This document shows, piece by piece, positions 50,688 through 61,685 of a stretch of 64,000 nt of DNA (positions are counted from its first letter, which is position 1; each line of letters opens with the position of its first letter). Both the position numbers and the translations under genes were made by a program. The notes under the pieces are model-generated. The model had not been told where the DNA came from. It ran no database searches and was given only the letters and a program-made list of their open reading frames with translations. The DNA lies in the NCBI GenBank assembly GCA_022539475.1, contig VCMS01000093.1, positions 62,001 through 126,000 on the forward strand, in the 5' to 3' direction. This stretch comes from Gracilaria domingensis. Taxonomy: Eukaryota > Rhodophyta > Florideophyceae > Gracilariales > Gracilariaceae.

Positions 50688-51725
50688 TGTGAGTGTGTTT
50701 GAGGAAGGTGATGTGTGGCGGCAGAGCTCCGTAGCGATGGGCATTTTACATGTAACTGGCTAACTTGATGCGCGTATGGGCCCGATTGAGGTTGGCGCTT
50801 ACCACTGGTAATTTACTGTACCAGACAGCTGTTTGGAGGCGTGAGGTGGACGACACGGTCGCGGTGCGAACGTGTCTGCGGACAGACGTACATCGGAATA
50901 ATGCAGTAATATTGATGATGAAGAATACAGAGAACCACAAACGTAAAAAAAATGATGAGCGTAAAAAGGGGATCGATTGTAAGGGGATGTTTTGAAGATG
51001 CTTTGTTGACGCGCACAAGGAACAATACGCGGGGCGTGACTGGGGGCGTGCGTGTGTATAGCTGAGCAGCCGTGGTAGCAGGAGGGGCACGGCGAGGAGG
51101 GACGGAGATGATGGCGATGAAGATCAATGGCGCCGGTTGCTCCGCGGTGGAAACAGGTTTTGCTGGCTGCGGGCGAGCGATTGGCCTGCGACTCGGCCTT
51201 TGGCCACGAGCCACGAACGCAGGCCAAGCCCCCCCTATGATAAATCGCCGCTGCGCCGCGCAGCGTCCACCAACGGAGCGCCACGCTGCGGGGCGTGTAG
51301 GCGCACGCGGCCGCGCACGTGCACGGCATGACAAGGCGTAAAGCATGCAAAATCACGGCAGCGCGGCGAGTAACGCGCCGCGCGACGCGCGCGAATTCGC
51401 AAATTGCTGTAAAGCGCGCCGCGCTTTACCTTCACAGCGCGGCGCGCAGCGCGGCGCCGCCGGCGGCAGCGGCGGCGGCAGCCGTTGCTCGCGCCGCGCG
51501 GCGCGCTCAAAACTTACAATCCGCGCGTGCACGTGCTGTATGACGCCGCCGGCGCCGCGCTGTCACGCCGATTCGGCGCGCGCGCCTTTTTGGCGCGGCG
51601 GTTGCTGCCGCGCCGCGCTTGTAGATGAGCGCCACTCCGCGTTCAACGGGCGAGCTTTGTTGACCCGCTACGCTGTGTGTTTCTAAGCTGCTTCCCCCAC
51701 CCCCGCCCAATCTCGCCCCGCAATC
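50688..51725. promoter_or_regulatory. GC-rich spacer between the two seven-cysteine genes
   Basis: A 1-kb spacer whose last 450 bp are CG-saturated with GCGC-rich inverted repeats (for example around 51350-51480), a CCAAT motif (cgattggcctgc near 51179) and a C-rich stretch immediately before the downstream start. Apparent frames on both strands are GC artefacts. Confidence 0.45.
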
Positions 51726-52088
51726 ATGCTTCGCCCCCGACAGTGGTCGCTCGTCGCGCTGCTGCTGCTGCTGCGCCTCGTGGCCGCCGTGGCCGCGTCC
51801 TCTGCGCAGCGCGAGCGGCCCGAGTTTGGGCTGCTGGTCAACCCGCAGGCGTCTACCATCCGCACGCTGCTGGTGATTTGCACGCCCCACGAGGGCTGCT
51901 TCTCGCAGAACGGAGACGTCATGGCCTGCACCGGAGTGGATGTGGCCGAAAGGACCGTGTTCCTCAGAACGATTGCTTACCCGCCCAGTTATGACTCGTA
52001 CTTTGTGTCGCAGCAGTTTGCGCTGCCCGCCTCGTTTATCAACGCCATGGACTTCCAGGCCATACTCAAGTCCAATGGGCAAGGAAAT

Positions 52089-52159
<71 letters not shown>

Positions 52160-52454
52160 TCAGCAGCAGGGCACCAACGCGTTCGGAGCGCCTCAGCCGG
52201 CGCCCACCGGCACGCAACCACCGCTGGGCATCAACGCCTTTGGCGGCGGCTCCGTGCGCGACGCGCAGCCGTTCGAGTTCGAGATGCCGCTGAGCGTGAA
52301 GCAATTCGCGGTGCGGAACGGCGTGGGCGTGGGCGTGGGCGGCGTACCGCCGGGGCGCGCGCCGCCGCCGCCGGACCCCGTGTGCCGCATCCAACAACTG
52401 ACCATCGCCATCGGCAACCCGTTCGGAGTGTGCTGCAGACCGTGCGGCTTCTGA
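51726..52454 (+). CDS. Small secreted seven-cysteine protein, paralog B
   Basis: 242 residues with a signal peptide (SLVALLLLLRLVAAVAASS). The N-terminal module LLVICTPHEGCFSQNGDVM-ACTGVDVAERTVFLRTI matches paralog A (VICTQKEC ... LTCFGVNAGEKTLFIQTF). The C-terminal module PVCRIQQLTIAIGNPFGVCC-RPCGF matches PICVLDD ... TFGNPFGLCCRACRR. Between them lies a longer linker with a (Gly-Asn)n run from a GGCAAC hexanucleotide microsatellite (52086-52158), Gln and Pro/Gly stretches. Cys number (7) is conserved while linkers differ fully. It is tandem with and on the same strand as paralog A, about 1 kb apart, so local duplication is likely. Confidence 0.78.
52086..52158 (+). repeat. GGCAAC hexanucleotide microsatellite in coding sequence
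   Basis: About 12 copies of ggcaac encode alternating Gly-Asn in the linker of paralog B. The hexamer keeps frame whatever its copy number, so length variation between individuals would be tolerated. Confidence 0.9.
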
Positions 52455-52519
52455 ATTTGTTACTTACAAACTACATCTCATAATAAAAACATCGTTGCTT
52501 GCGTCACGTGCCAAAACTT

Positions 52520-52591
52520 TTCCTCCACGGGGAATTGAACCCCGGCCTCCTGAGTGAGAGTCAGAAATCCTAACCACTAGACCATAGAGGA
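52520..52591 (-). tRNA. tRNA-Glu (anticodon CUC)
   Basis: The reverse strand folds as a cloverleaf of 72 nt with the discriminator. Acceptor TCCTCTA pairs with TGGAGGA; the D arm carries the A box (TGGTCTAGTGG); the anticodon stem TCTGA/TCAGG encloses loop CTCTCAC with anticodon CTC; the T arm CCGGGGTTCAATTCCCCG carries the B box GGTTCAATTCC. No intron. A TTTT Pol III terminator follows 4 bases after the 3' end. It is divergent from AP-3 beta. Confidence 0.95.
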
Positions 52592-52763
52592 CTCGTACGT
52601 GCGCAAGCCCAATTTTTCAGTACTTACACAACTCCTGTCTCATGACGTTGATGCAAATTGCAAGCGCCATGTCTGCTCCGACGTCTTCTTCCCCCGCGCT
52701 GCGCGCCGGCACAACGCTCCCCATCCGTTCGGCGCTGCAGAGCGACCCCCCCGCCAGCCCAAC

Positions 52764-55700
52764 ATGAGTCACTCCTCCTCCCTTCAACTCCCCCAGCTCC
52801 CGCAGCTGCCCCAGGCGCCCTCTATGGCAGCCGTCACCTCCGCGGCCAGCGCCGCCGCCGCTCGCATCGGCGCCGCGCTCTCCGACGCCCAATACTTTGA
52901 ATCCAGCATGGTTCGAGTGGAGGACATTCGTCGACAGCTCGATTCCAACTCCGTCAAGGAGAAGCTCGACGCCATGAAACGAGTCATAGCTCTCATCTCT
53001 CTCGGCAAGGATGCCTCCACCTTCTTTCCGGACGTGGTCAAGAACGTCGTCGCCCCTTCTTTGGACGTCAAGAAGCTCGTCTATTTGTATCTTGTGCACT
53101 ACGCCGAAGAGAAGCAAGATCTGGCCCTACTGGCCATCAACACCTTTCAAAAGGATCTTTCGGATCACAATCAACATATTCGCGCGCTTTCGCTCCGCGT
53201 CTTGTCCTCCATTCGAGTCAAGGTCATCTTGCAGGTCGTCATTCTCGCCATCGGAACGGCTGCGAAGGACTCTTCTTCCTACGTCAGAAAAGCTGCCGCC
53301 CATGCCATAAGCAAGGTCTGTGCGCTTGATACCTCCTCAAAAGAACTGCTTATGGAGCCTCTTAAAGATCTTCTAAGCGATCTCTCTCCAGAGGTCATTG
53401 GAAGTGCCGTTGCGGCCTTTGAAGAGGTATGCCCTTATGACTGGCAACTCATTCATCCGCACTACAGACGTTACTGTACAAATCTGTCTAGTCAGTATCC
53501 ATGGGGCCAGGTCGCCGTTGTTCACCTGCTTCTTCGCTACGCTCGATCCCATTTTGCCCAGCCGTCCAAAACAAGCACGCCTCGAAATCCAGACCTTGAT
53601 CTGCTTCTCAACAACGTCACCCCAATGTTCTATTCCATGAACGCCGCCGTTGTCAGCGCAGCTGTCGCCACCTACTATCACATCGCCACACCGGACGAGT
53701 TTTGCACCACGGCAATCAAACCGCTCATGCGACTCGTCGCGCTACGAAGCGAAGCAAGCCAAGCCGTAGCGCTCAACATTGCGTCCGCCGTTGCGACCAG
53801 ATATCCAGCCGTGCTGATTCCGTATGTATCCGAGTTTTATGTTTCCGCTGCACATAGTGCCACCGTGCGAAGTCTGCGCGTCAAGGTCCTTATGCGAATG
53901 TGTGCTACGGCCGGAAAGGAGGGCGGCATTGGATCCAAGCCACATGCTCGACGTGCACTTCTGGCTGAACTTCGCGAATATCTGCATCGGCGTGAACATG
54001 ATTTAGCTGCTTCTGCCGCCAGAGCCATTGGATGTTTGGCTACTGCTCATCCGGAGTCCACACCAGCTATAGTGAAGGTTTTATCTTCTGTCGTGAGTTC
54101 TACGAATAGTCCTGCGGTCGTCACGGAATCCATTGGCGTGCTGCGGCGTTTGCTGCAACGCCATCCCACAGCGCAGGCTAAAGCCTTACCCCAGCTTATC
54201 GCTATGCTTCTTGCGGATGGGAGCAAGAAAAAGGAATCAATCAAGGAACCGGCTGCTCGAGCAAGTATTATATGGCTCATTGCGGAATTCTATGACAAGG
54301 TGCCTGTAGTTGCCACAGAGGCATTGCGGTTGCTGGCCCGGGGCTTCTCTGTTGAAGGTGCGGAAGGAAAACTTCAGATCCTCAATCTCGCTGCAAAGGT
54401 TGTGGCATCAGCTGAGATGACAACAGACTCCATAGATGAACGTGAAACGCTTGTGCCGATAGCCAAGCGTCGCCAGCTACTCTCATATGTATTAACTTGC
54501 GCTCGGTACGACCGAGACTACGATGTGCGAGACAAGGCCAGAATGTTGAACTTCATATTCTTTTCCGATGGCGGCAAAGTTCTAAGGAAACATGCATGTA
54601 AAGCCTTCATGACAAAGAAACCAGTTGCTTCGACAGGAGAAGGAGATGACGCCGCTCAGTACATCGAGGAGCAACTAGAGCCGGATATGGTGATCGGGTC
54701 CCTTGCACACGTCCTAAACGGGAGGCGGCTTCCTGGATTTCACCCTTTGGAACCATGGTCCACAGCGGATTTGGATGATTCCTTGCGCGGACAGGCTAGT
54801 ATCGATGGAGGAAGCGCGGCCATAAGCCGGGACTACGTCGGGGTGAGCAGTACTGATTATCAACACTACGCCTCACCGAATGCAACATCGATTTCAAGCT
54901 CGACTTGGATGCCACCAACAGGTATATCATCAGCTGACGTTAGAACCAACGGTCTTCCGATGCTGTCCAGGAGCGGAGAAGAGAATATTGCATCTTCCAT
55001 GAGATTGAACCAACCATATCACAGGACAACTAGTAATACAGCAGTTGACGTAGATCCTGAAAAGTTCTATGAGGACGAAGAGGATTCTTCCGGGTATGAT
55101 GATGATTCTTACGAGACGGATGATGAAGATGATGAGGGAGACGCCGAGATTCCACCTGGGACAAGCAACTCTGTTCCGCAAGCCTTGAAGACTTCTCGAT
55201 CGTCAAAGGTGCAGCCAAAAGGACTCCTTATTGACACTGATGAAGCCACTCCGGTGGCGGCACAAAGAGATTCAAAGAAAAGCGTTCGCCATGTATCAAA
55301 TGAATATGATTTAGATGATCTGCTAGGAGGTCTGACGTTTTCTACTAATTCATCAGACAAGAAGAAGATCCCTTCGAAAGGGCCAACAAATGTTCAAGCA
55401 TCTGTGTATGATATGAGACAAAAGACCGACTATCAGAGAGTTTTGGAGCCATGGAATGCATCAGGTTTGGAGATTGATGCTGCTTATATGCGACCGCTAT
55501 CGGCTGATGCACCGGATATAACCCCCATAATGCTTCGTGTTACCAATAACGGCAAGAATGACGTGACTCAAGTTGGATTTGCTTCGCAGTGCGGGAATAA
55601 GTTTGAATGCCAAACAAAGATTCCTGTCCTAGCTGTGAACCAAAGTACCGAGTTATCGGCAATCGCTCGGTTTGCTGGGAAAGCTTCTGGCGTGCGGTTC

Positions 55701-56186
55701 ACTGTTACAATTGACGAAAAAGGGTATGGAAATGCTGAACTGAAGCCGACTATTGGCTTTTTGATCAAACCCCATCTAACTTTAACTCCACATGGGTTCT
55801 TGGAAGCTGAAAAGAATTTGAAGGGTATGTTTAGTAGTGAGGCATCGATAGTTTTACCGGAACCGAAAGACAATGACTGGATTGGGTTGTCGAGAGCGAT
55901 GGAAAAGCGATTGCTGAGCGCATGCTTCGTAGCACACATCAAAACCTCGATTGGCAGCGAATTGGGAGATGCATCTGAACGATTTTCCTCGGTATTCGCC
56001 GGGTATCAACCGCTCGGACAGCCTGCCGTAGTGGGGGAGAATCCTGTATTGCTGCGGGTGACAGTGAAGTCCGGAATGAATAGCGGAGAATGTAGTTGCA
56101 AGATATGGATTGGGTGCGAGAAGGTGCTACTTTCCGCAAATTTGCTACAACTTTGCAAGACAACTCTGAATGCCCTGGTCGATTAG
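52764..56186 (+). CDS. AP3B: AP-3 complex beta subunit
   Basis: 1140 residues from the ATG at 52764 (caacATGa); the in-frame ATG at 52599 lies only 7 bp from the tRNA gene and gives no conserved sequence. The adaptin trunk of HEAT/ARM repeats fills residues about 60-650 (VRVEDIRRQLDSNSVKEKLDAM, DVKKLVYLYLVHYAEEKQDLALLAINTFQKDL cut here by blocks, DSSSYVRKAAAHAI). An acidic Ser-rich hinge (EDEEDSSGYDDDSYETDDEDDE) near residues 765-805 is the signature that separates AP-3 beta from AP-1/2 beta. The C-terminal ear follows. AP-3 sorts cargo from endosomes or TGN to vacuole-type compartments. No intron. The partner subunits are not in this window. Confidence 0.9.
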   Translation: MSHSSSLQLPQLPQLPQAPSMAAVTSAASAAAARIGAALSDAQYFESSMVRVEDIRRQLDSNSVKEKLDAMKRVIALISLGKDASTFFPDVVKNVVAPSLDVKKLVYLYLVHYAEEKQDLALLAINTFQKDLSDHNQHIRALSLRVLSSIRVKVILQVVILAIGTAAKDSSSYVRKAAAHAISKVCALDTSSKELLMEPLKDLLSDLSPEVIGSAVAAFEEVCPYDWQLIHPHYRRYCTNLSSQYPWGQVAVVHLLLRYARSHFAQPSKTSTPRNPDLDLLLNNVTPMFYSMNAAVVSAAVATYYHIATPDEFCTTAIKPLMRLVALRSEASQAVALNIASAVATRYPAVLIPYVSEFYVSAAHSATVRSLRVKVLMRMCATAGKEGGIGSKPHARRALLAELREYLHRREHDLAASAARAIGCLATAHPESTPAIVKVLSSVVSSTNSPAVVTESIGVLRRLLQRHPTAQAKALPQLIAMLLADGSKKKESIKEPAARASIIWLIAEFYDKVPVVATEALRLLARGFSVEGAEGKLQILNLAAKVVASAEMTTDSIDERETLVPIAKRRQLLSYVLTCARYDRDYDVRDKARMLNFIFFSDGGKVLRKHACKAFMTKKPVASTGEGDDAAQYIEEQLEPDMVIGSLAHVLNGRRLPGFHPLEPWSTADLDDSLRGQASIDGGSAAISRDYVGVSSTDYQHYASPNATSISSSTWMPPTGISSADVRTNGLPMLSRSGEENIASSMRLNQPYHRTTSNTAVDVDPEKFYEDEEDSSGYDDDSYETDDEDDEGDAEIPPGTSNSVPQALKTSRSSKVQPKGLLIDTDEATPVAAQRDSKKSVRHVSNEYDLDDLLGGLTFSTNSSDKKKIPSKGPTNVQASVYDMRQKTDYQRVLEPWNASGLEIDAAYMRPLSADAPDITPIMLRVTNNGKNDVTQVGFASQCGNKFECQTKIPVLAVNQSTELSAIARFAGKASGVRFTVTIDEKGYGNAELKPTIGFLIKPHLTLTPHGFLEAEKNLKGMFSSEASIVLPEPKDNDWIGLSRAMEKRLLSACFVAHIKTSIGSELGDASERFSSVFAGYQPLGQPAVVGENPVLLRVTVKSGMNSGECSCKIWIGCEKVLLSANLLQLCKTTLNALVD

Positions 56187-57429
56187 CAATTATTTCACGC
56201 AGAGATGTACAGAGAATTTGCTGCTGAGCCTTAGGTTGGGATGATAAAGAGAGTATGTAGGTATCAGAAACTAGGCAAGATAATCAAGTATAAACAAAAC
56301 TACCTTTGCCGCGGTCAAGAGAAAGAACCAAATGATTCTGAGCTGAAAGATGCTTCTCATTCTGGGGGCTATGGTAGGGTCATTCAACAGCTCTCCTCCC
56401 TCGTCCGTCCTGTTCTGACATTATAATTTTGCCTCCCCCTTTCGACCATGTGACATTCCTTTCACGTATGACGTCGTCTGAAACCCGTGTCTACTGTACA
56501 GGCTAGATCTGAATCCGGAGATCTTTACGAGTTCGTCGCAAGAAACTGTTGCCGCACCCTGAATGGCCAATGCAGGATTAAACCTTAAAGGTTGTATGAT
56601 ACATACCAAGTTGGAACTGCAGAGGCGATGAAAGCTGCATTCATCTCAATTACGTTTTCGATATTAGCTATATCAAAAAGTAGCCTTTTATCCCTCCTCC
56701 TCCTCTCTCCTTGAACCGGTGGATATTGCTGCTTTCCAGCACAATATCAACATGGATTATGGGTTCTAAAGCTCACAACGTGGTATTGCTTTGGTTTGAT
56801 GCTCACGGGCAGTTTCAAGCTTCAAGCAGCTACGAAAAGCTCAGCTTTCTCAGCTCCCTGTTAGTAAGGTAGAACAAAGATCTACTTCAATCTAAGAATA
56901 GGAGGATGTTGTCTCCTTTGGAAAGAAGAAGAAGAAAAGTTGTCATGGAATTTTAGAACTGAAGTAGTGAGTGCCAACTAAGAATGCCAATTGCATAGGC
57001 TGTCTTCTTTCGGCTATCGAACATTACGAACCACACACTGCGCTACACAGTGGACATAAAGGGGATGGATAGCCCTGCAAAAAGAGAGGATCCTTAAGAA
57101 CTGCTCCGACAACTTCCAACTTGCAGTCAGAGAGCTGAATACAGTACCTTACTAAGACGTTTTTAATTACTGAATGCTCTAGGATCCCCATTCACAAGAA
57201 CGTCGTCTGATTTTCTCTTTGCATAAGGCTAACTTCTGCACAAACGCTAGATGCGGGTCACATCAGCTACTGTTCTTCACGTCTTTACATGTAAAATTCT
57301 CCAGCTAAGTCCCCCGGACCTGTCAAAACGCAAGTCTCAAACACGAAAAGACGACAGTCGCGTTCAGAGCAAGCCGCTCACAATCCAGCACTTCTAGAAG
57401 GCGGAATACATCAAGAGAAGTACTCAAAT
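56187..57429. other. Intergenic desert, nothing recognised
   Basis: About 1.2 kb of AT-rich DNA between AP-3 beta and the first channel gene. It has short purine runs (gaagaagaagaaaag near 56924) but no domain-bearing frame or clear repeat. Confidence 0.4.
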
Positions 57430-59412
57430 ATGGTCATAATTCTCACCTCCGCAGTGTTTCTCTTCCTGTTATCGCCTTGCGCTACAATTCTATCAGAAAT
57501 CGATGACCCTCCCTGCTCAATCTCCGATGCTGAGAAAAGGTTGTTGGACGCAGGAGATAATGGAAACTGTCTTAGCGCCCTTCGTGATCCTCTTTATCGT
57601 CAGGAATTTGAGACATGTAAAGAAAAAGTTTGCTTCCTCTTGATGCGTGAACCGCCATTTGTCACGTATGAGAAGGACTTTTTCCACAACGAAAAGAACG
57701 TGAAGAATATGCAACTACCGTTTCTTTGCAAGAACCAAAAAGAAAGGCCATCTCTAGCTGGGTCTGCTCTAAAACTTTTGAAAAGCACTAGTGCCCGCGA
57801 TGAATTATGCGTCTGGGCAGGACCTGTAGAGTCATGTACTTGGAACGCCATCGTCGATTTCGTCGCAGTCATGGGAAACAGAGAAGGATATCAGTTCGCA
57901 GTCGTAGGTCCCATGTTAGAAACACCACAGCGAAAGTGCTCCCATTTTGCGAGCAGTTCATGGTGGGACGGAAGAATAGTAGTGTTGGGTAGAAACACAC
58001 GAGAAAACAGGGCAAGTGTGCATCCAGTTCGCCAGCTAATCAGCCCATTTCAAAAAGAGACATGGATTGTTGTGGGAAGTGTGATTGCGCTGTTTGTGAT
58101 TGTCTGTCTGATTATCGTGTATCGATTTCATGTATTCCGAGGAAAGTCTTTGATAACAGCAATAACGGCTTACTTCGTAATTATGGGAGAAAGGGCTGAA
58201 GCATTGGCCACGAGGCGTGTTGCAAGAGGCAAAGAGTGTACACAGCAGTATCTCAAAGAGAAAGAAAACAGCTCAAACGATCTGGAGAGAGCGTTGTCGG
58301 CGCAGAGCACTTTGAAATATGAAGCTGCCCTTCCTGGACAGGATGCATTTCCTGGACAGGATGCAGGTGAATCTAGGGTAGAAGAGGAAGATGTACAGCA
58401 GGAAGCGGTACTCACGAAGTTTAGCGTCGCAATCTCTCTGTTTCGAGTGTCACTTATCGCTTTCGTGGCTATGTTTTCATTGTTCTACGGGGTAGCGGTC
58501 GTTAACTTTCTCTTTCAGCAACATAATATTCAAATTACGAAGGACATTAAGTTTCTGACTGCAATCGATTTAGAAAGGTATAGCATGGTGCAAGATACGG
58601 CCATAGAAGCCATTTGGAACTCAAGAGGTGGGTTTGTATCGTTTTTTTATATTTGCTCTGAGAACAATGTATGTGCTAACTCTTATCCTTTTCACCCCAT
58701 CGGCTGAACGTTTATTTATAGTCAATCCACGGGGAACCAAGTTTGACGAAAGAGATAAGTCCAAGATCCCATGGGGGCGTTGCCTAGACGGGGCGGAATG
58801 CTTCAGTTGGGTCCTTGACGAGAACAATCCAATCCAGTTCTATGTGACTTACGAGTTGGAGGCCGCACATTTGATCCAAGCCGAGGCAACGTGTGGTATG
58901 TGTGACGATTTTTTTCCCATGTGGACAGAGTTCTCAGTTTGCTGACAATCGTTATGATATTGCTTTGGATAACTCAGAGATAGTAACTGTGTTTGATACC
59001 AAAGGATCAATCCATGACTTCAACAGTGGGTGGTTATTCAACAAGCAAGTGCCAATCGAGAAGCGCAGAAAATTGGACGGGCAACTGACGGCATTGAAAA
59101 TCAGAGGAAAGGTATGTCATGCTAACCGCCATACAGTTCCCAGCATAACTATGTTCATAATTCTACGCAAAAAGAACTCTAACCTTTGATGTATGTGTGA
59201 GTGCTTTCTTGCAGTTGGTCGATATGATTGGAAGGAGACGTGAATTATGCACGGCAGAGTTGATTTCAAGCATATCCTTTGGTATAATTCTGCTTCCTGT
59301 TGCGTTTCTTGTTCTTCCACCTCTGATAAGCTCCGCGATGGTGGCACTATGCTTTCGAAGGATTATAGGTAAGAGTACCGACGGTACCGGGTCGCCAGTG
59401 CTGCCCCAATGA
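57430..59412 (+). CDS. Ionotropic glutamate receptor-like channel 1, four exons
   Basis: Exons 57430-58627, 58722-58895, 58978-59111 and 59215-59412 give about 567 residues. Signal peptide (LTSAVFLFLLSPCATIL). A Cys-rich ligand-binding half S1 ends LISPFQKETW, which leads into TM1 (IVVGSVIALFVIVCLIIV). A pore-loop-like segment SLITAITAYFVIMGERAEAL follows in part. Then comes an unusual inserted segment of about 85 residues (Glu/Ser-rich, with two copies of PGQDA), and TM3 (FRVSLIAFVAMFSLFYGVAV). S2 starts ITKDIKFL, and TM4 (SFGIILLPVAFLVLPPLIS) closes the fold. No N-terminal LIVBP domain. Family role: ligand-gated cation channel in the plasma membrane; ligand unknown. A GTAAGA donor-like site near 59370 might add another exon. 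Confidence 0.68.
58628..58721 (+). other. Channel 1 intron 1 (94 bp)
   Basis: Donor GTGGGT, acceptor TTTATAG, phase 1, with gctaact and gctgaac as candidate branch sites. It joins the coding sequence to a VNPRGTKF exon that is conserved as VNPQGSKF in channel 2. Confidence 0.8.
58896..58977 (+). other. Channel 1 intron 2 (82 bp)
   Basis: Donor GTATGT, acceptor AACTCAG, phase 1, branch site TGCTGAC about 30 bases upstream. The equivalent intron in channel 2 uses TGCTAAC and ends CTAAG. This splice joins EATC to EIVTVF. Confidence 0.72.
59112..59214 (+). other. Channel 1 intron 3 (103 bp)
   Basis: Donor GTATGT, acceptor TTCTTGCAG, phase 0, with ctaacc as candidate branch site. It precedes the exon that holds TM4. 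Confidence 0.8.
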
Positions 59413-61685
59413 AATTGACATCTCTTGAAGCAGAATATTCTGAATAGCGACCAAACTTTTTGTTGAAAATTGGCAGCCGGATTTTCTTGACTGTACAACG
59501 ACAAAGAAACAATTCGATGAGCATATGCGCTTGATTTTTGTTATTCCGTTTGATATCTTTCTCAAAATTTAAGATTTAATGAGAACTTTAGGAAACGTTT
59601 ATACGAAAAAAGGATTAAAATCTATCTGATGCGAAAGAAGATGTTCTCAACTTTGTTTTGAATAGGAAGTTGATTTGGATCCAAAATAGACCTTCCCATA
59701 CGCCTCACTAAACCTAATTATTGTGTCTCTCGCTACCCTTCAAGCGATCTTGTTGTTTCGGGAATGTGGGAGACGCACGAAAGCAAACGTTCCTGATGGC
59801 TGCTACTCCGCAAAGCAAAACTTTGCGCGTTCAGTGCTTTCTCTCGCAATATGGGAGGTGTGGGTGTAAAAAAACAGCCCAACCAAGAACCTAAGGTTCG
59901 TATTAGTAGTAAAGCTTGAGAATCAAGAACAGCGGTGGCGAGCGAAGATTGGCAAAAAGACAGAGCCGCAGCCGCGCGGAATAGTTGCCCTGCGCGGCTG
60001 GAGGATCGTTGCTCCGGCCAAAACTTCCGTCACACATAAAGCAGCTCCTGGTCCCCAAAAGTTCCAGTAAACCCATCAGACCCCGAGCAGAGATCAAAAG
60101 CATTTTGGATGTTGTCTGCATTAGAAGAACGATTTGGTTCTCACTTCTTGCATTATCATCAATACTTGGTAAGAGAAAACTGTTTTTGTTGTCTTATACG
60201 TGTAAAGGATTTACGTTTTGCGACTTTGATCTATGCTTAATCTGCCCGCCGCGAGAGCGTAAATACCGTGGCATCGAAGTCAGTCGTCTCGGCGGCCGGC
60301 AGCTGGACTTCCCTCAGCATCGGTCGGTCGCAGCATCACTTCAATTTAGCGCGTGCTTTAGATTTCTTTTCACCCGCCCACCCTTCCATATTGTCGATGG
60401 GATATATCGCATCTTCTAGATGCATCTGGGGTTTGATTACATTGCAATCATATTGGTGTTTCAAGTGTTTACTGGCACACCACTCAACACCAAAGCAGTA
60501 AAAGATCGCTCGCAGAGCTGTACAAAAATGGCACAATAATAATGCTTATATATTATGACAATTTCAATGCATAGCAAAAGGAGACGTTTTCCAATGCAAG
60601 CTAGTTTCAAATCTATACAGGAGCATAAAGCAATGCAGATCCTTCCACTCACATTTTGTTATGGATGTCTGGTTGCTCATGAACGCAGTGATAGATTTTC
60701 TTTTGTGCAATCTCATGGAAAGATGGAGAAATCAGTCCCCTATCAGATTGCCTTCTTGAGATAGATAGATTTTTGATCATCATCATCATCATCATCATAA
60801 TCAGCATGGTACAGTAGATTTCTCATCCGTTGAAATTAATTGCGTTGACAACTGTGATATGCCAGCGGTACAAGTATACCTTTCGGTATTTATCACAACG
60901 TACAATTATATGTCGAATTTGTCATAGAAGAAAGCATGCATTGTATTCTATTACGGTACGGAGACGAAAATTCTACCGTCCAGTTGGTATAGATATCGTA
61001 AAACGTTTGACAACTTATTGTTTTCTCTCTGTCAGTTGTTCGTGTCATCTTTTATCTTGTAATTTCTGTGGGCTTTTAACTACTTGGTGAACACAAAAAG
61101 CATCAATGCATCCAGCTCAGCGTAGAAATGGGAAGGCTGCCCAATAGGTAGATGTACGACAGCAATCAGTCGGAACGAAGAAATGCTTCCGCATTTGGGG
61201 ATGTACATATATGTTATATAGTACACACAATGTTTTAACTATCTAAAACGAGCACGAACATGTTCGTGTACCAGCAAACCCTTTATTGCCGCATCTCGAG
61301 AGTTCTTTCGGCAGAGATGCTGAAATATATTTCCTGCTTGAGATTGGAAGAGCGTTAATATACATGCATTCGATATAGGATGATCTTGGGCACGTGATCA
61401 CAAGAGCCTCATGACTGCGACTCTGCCTGCGAGTCATTAAGTCGGGCGCTAACAATCCCTCTTCGCTTATATGTGCTCATTGCCAAAATACGTACCTCTC
61501 TGTCCGCCACAAGATACTGACAGAGTCTCACGTAAGCTTGAAGATTACATTCGAGCTCCCAGCAAGTTGCACTTGTATGGGCAAGCGATACGAAGGAACT
61601 CCCTCTCTTTCACTTATGGCCATCTGCCCCCAGGGAAGGAACATTTCAGAAGAAGTTCAACAGCAGAAGGCCGCCCAACTTCGAC
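59413..61685. other. Spacer between the two channel genes
   Basis: About 2.3 kb of AT-rich DNA without a supported gene. It includes a TCA trinucleotide microsatellite (60777-60799) and short open frames with no domain. I find no third channel copy here. Confidence 0.5.

Noticed and set aside
52599-52763. Upstream extension of AP-3 beta to the ATG at 52599
   Set aside because: It starts 7 bp from the tRNA gene, has no conserved sequence, and the ATG at 52764 has better context behind a C tract.
60777-60799. TCA microsatellite as part of a gene
   Set aside because: Simple repeat in gene-free DNA with no long frame around it.
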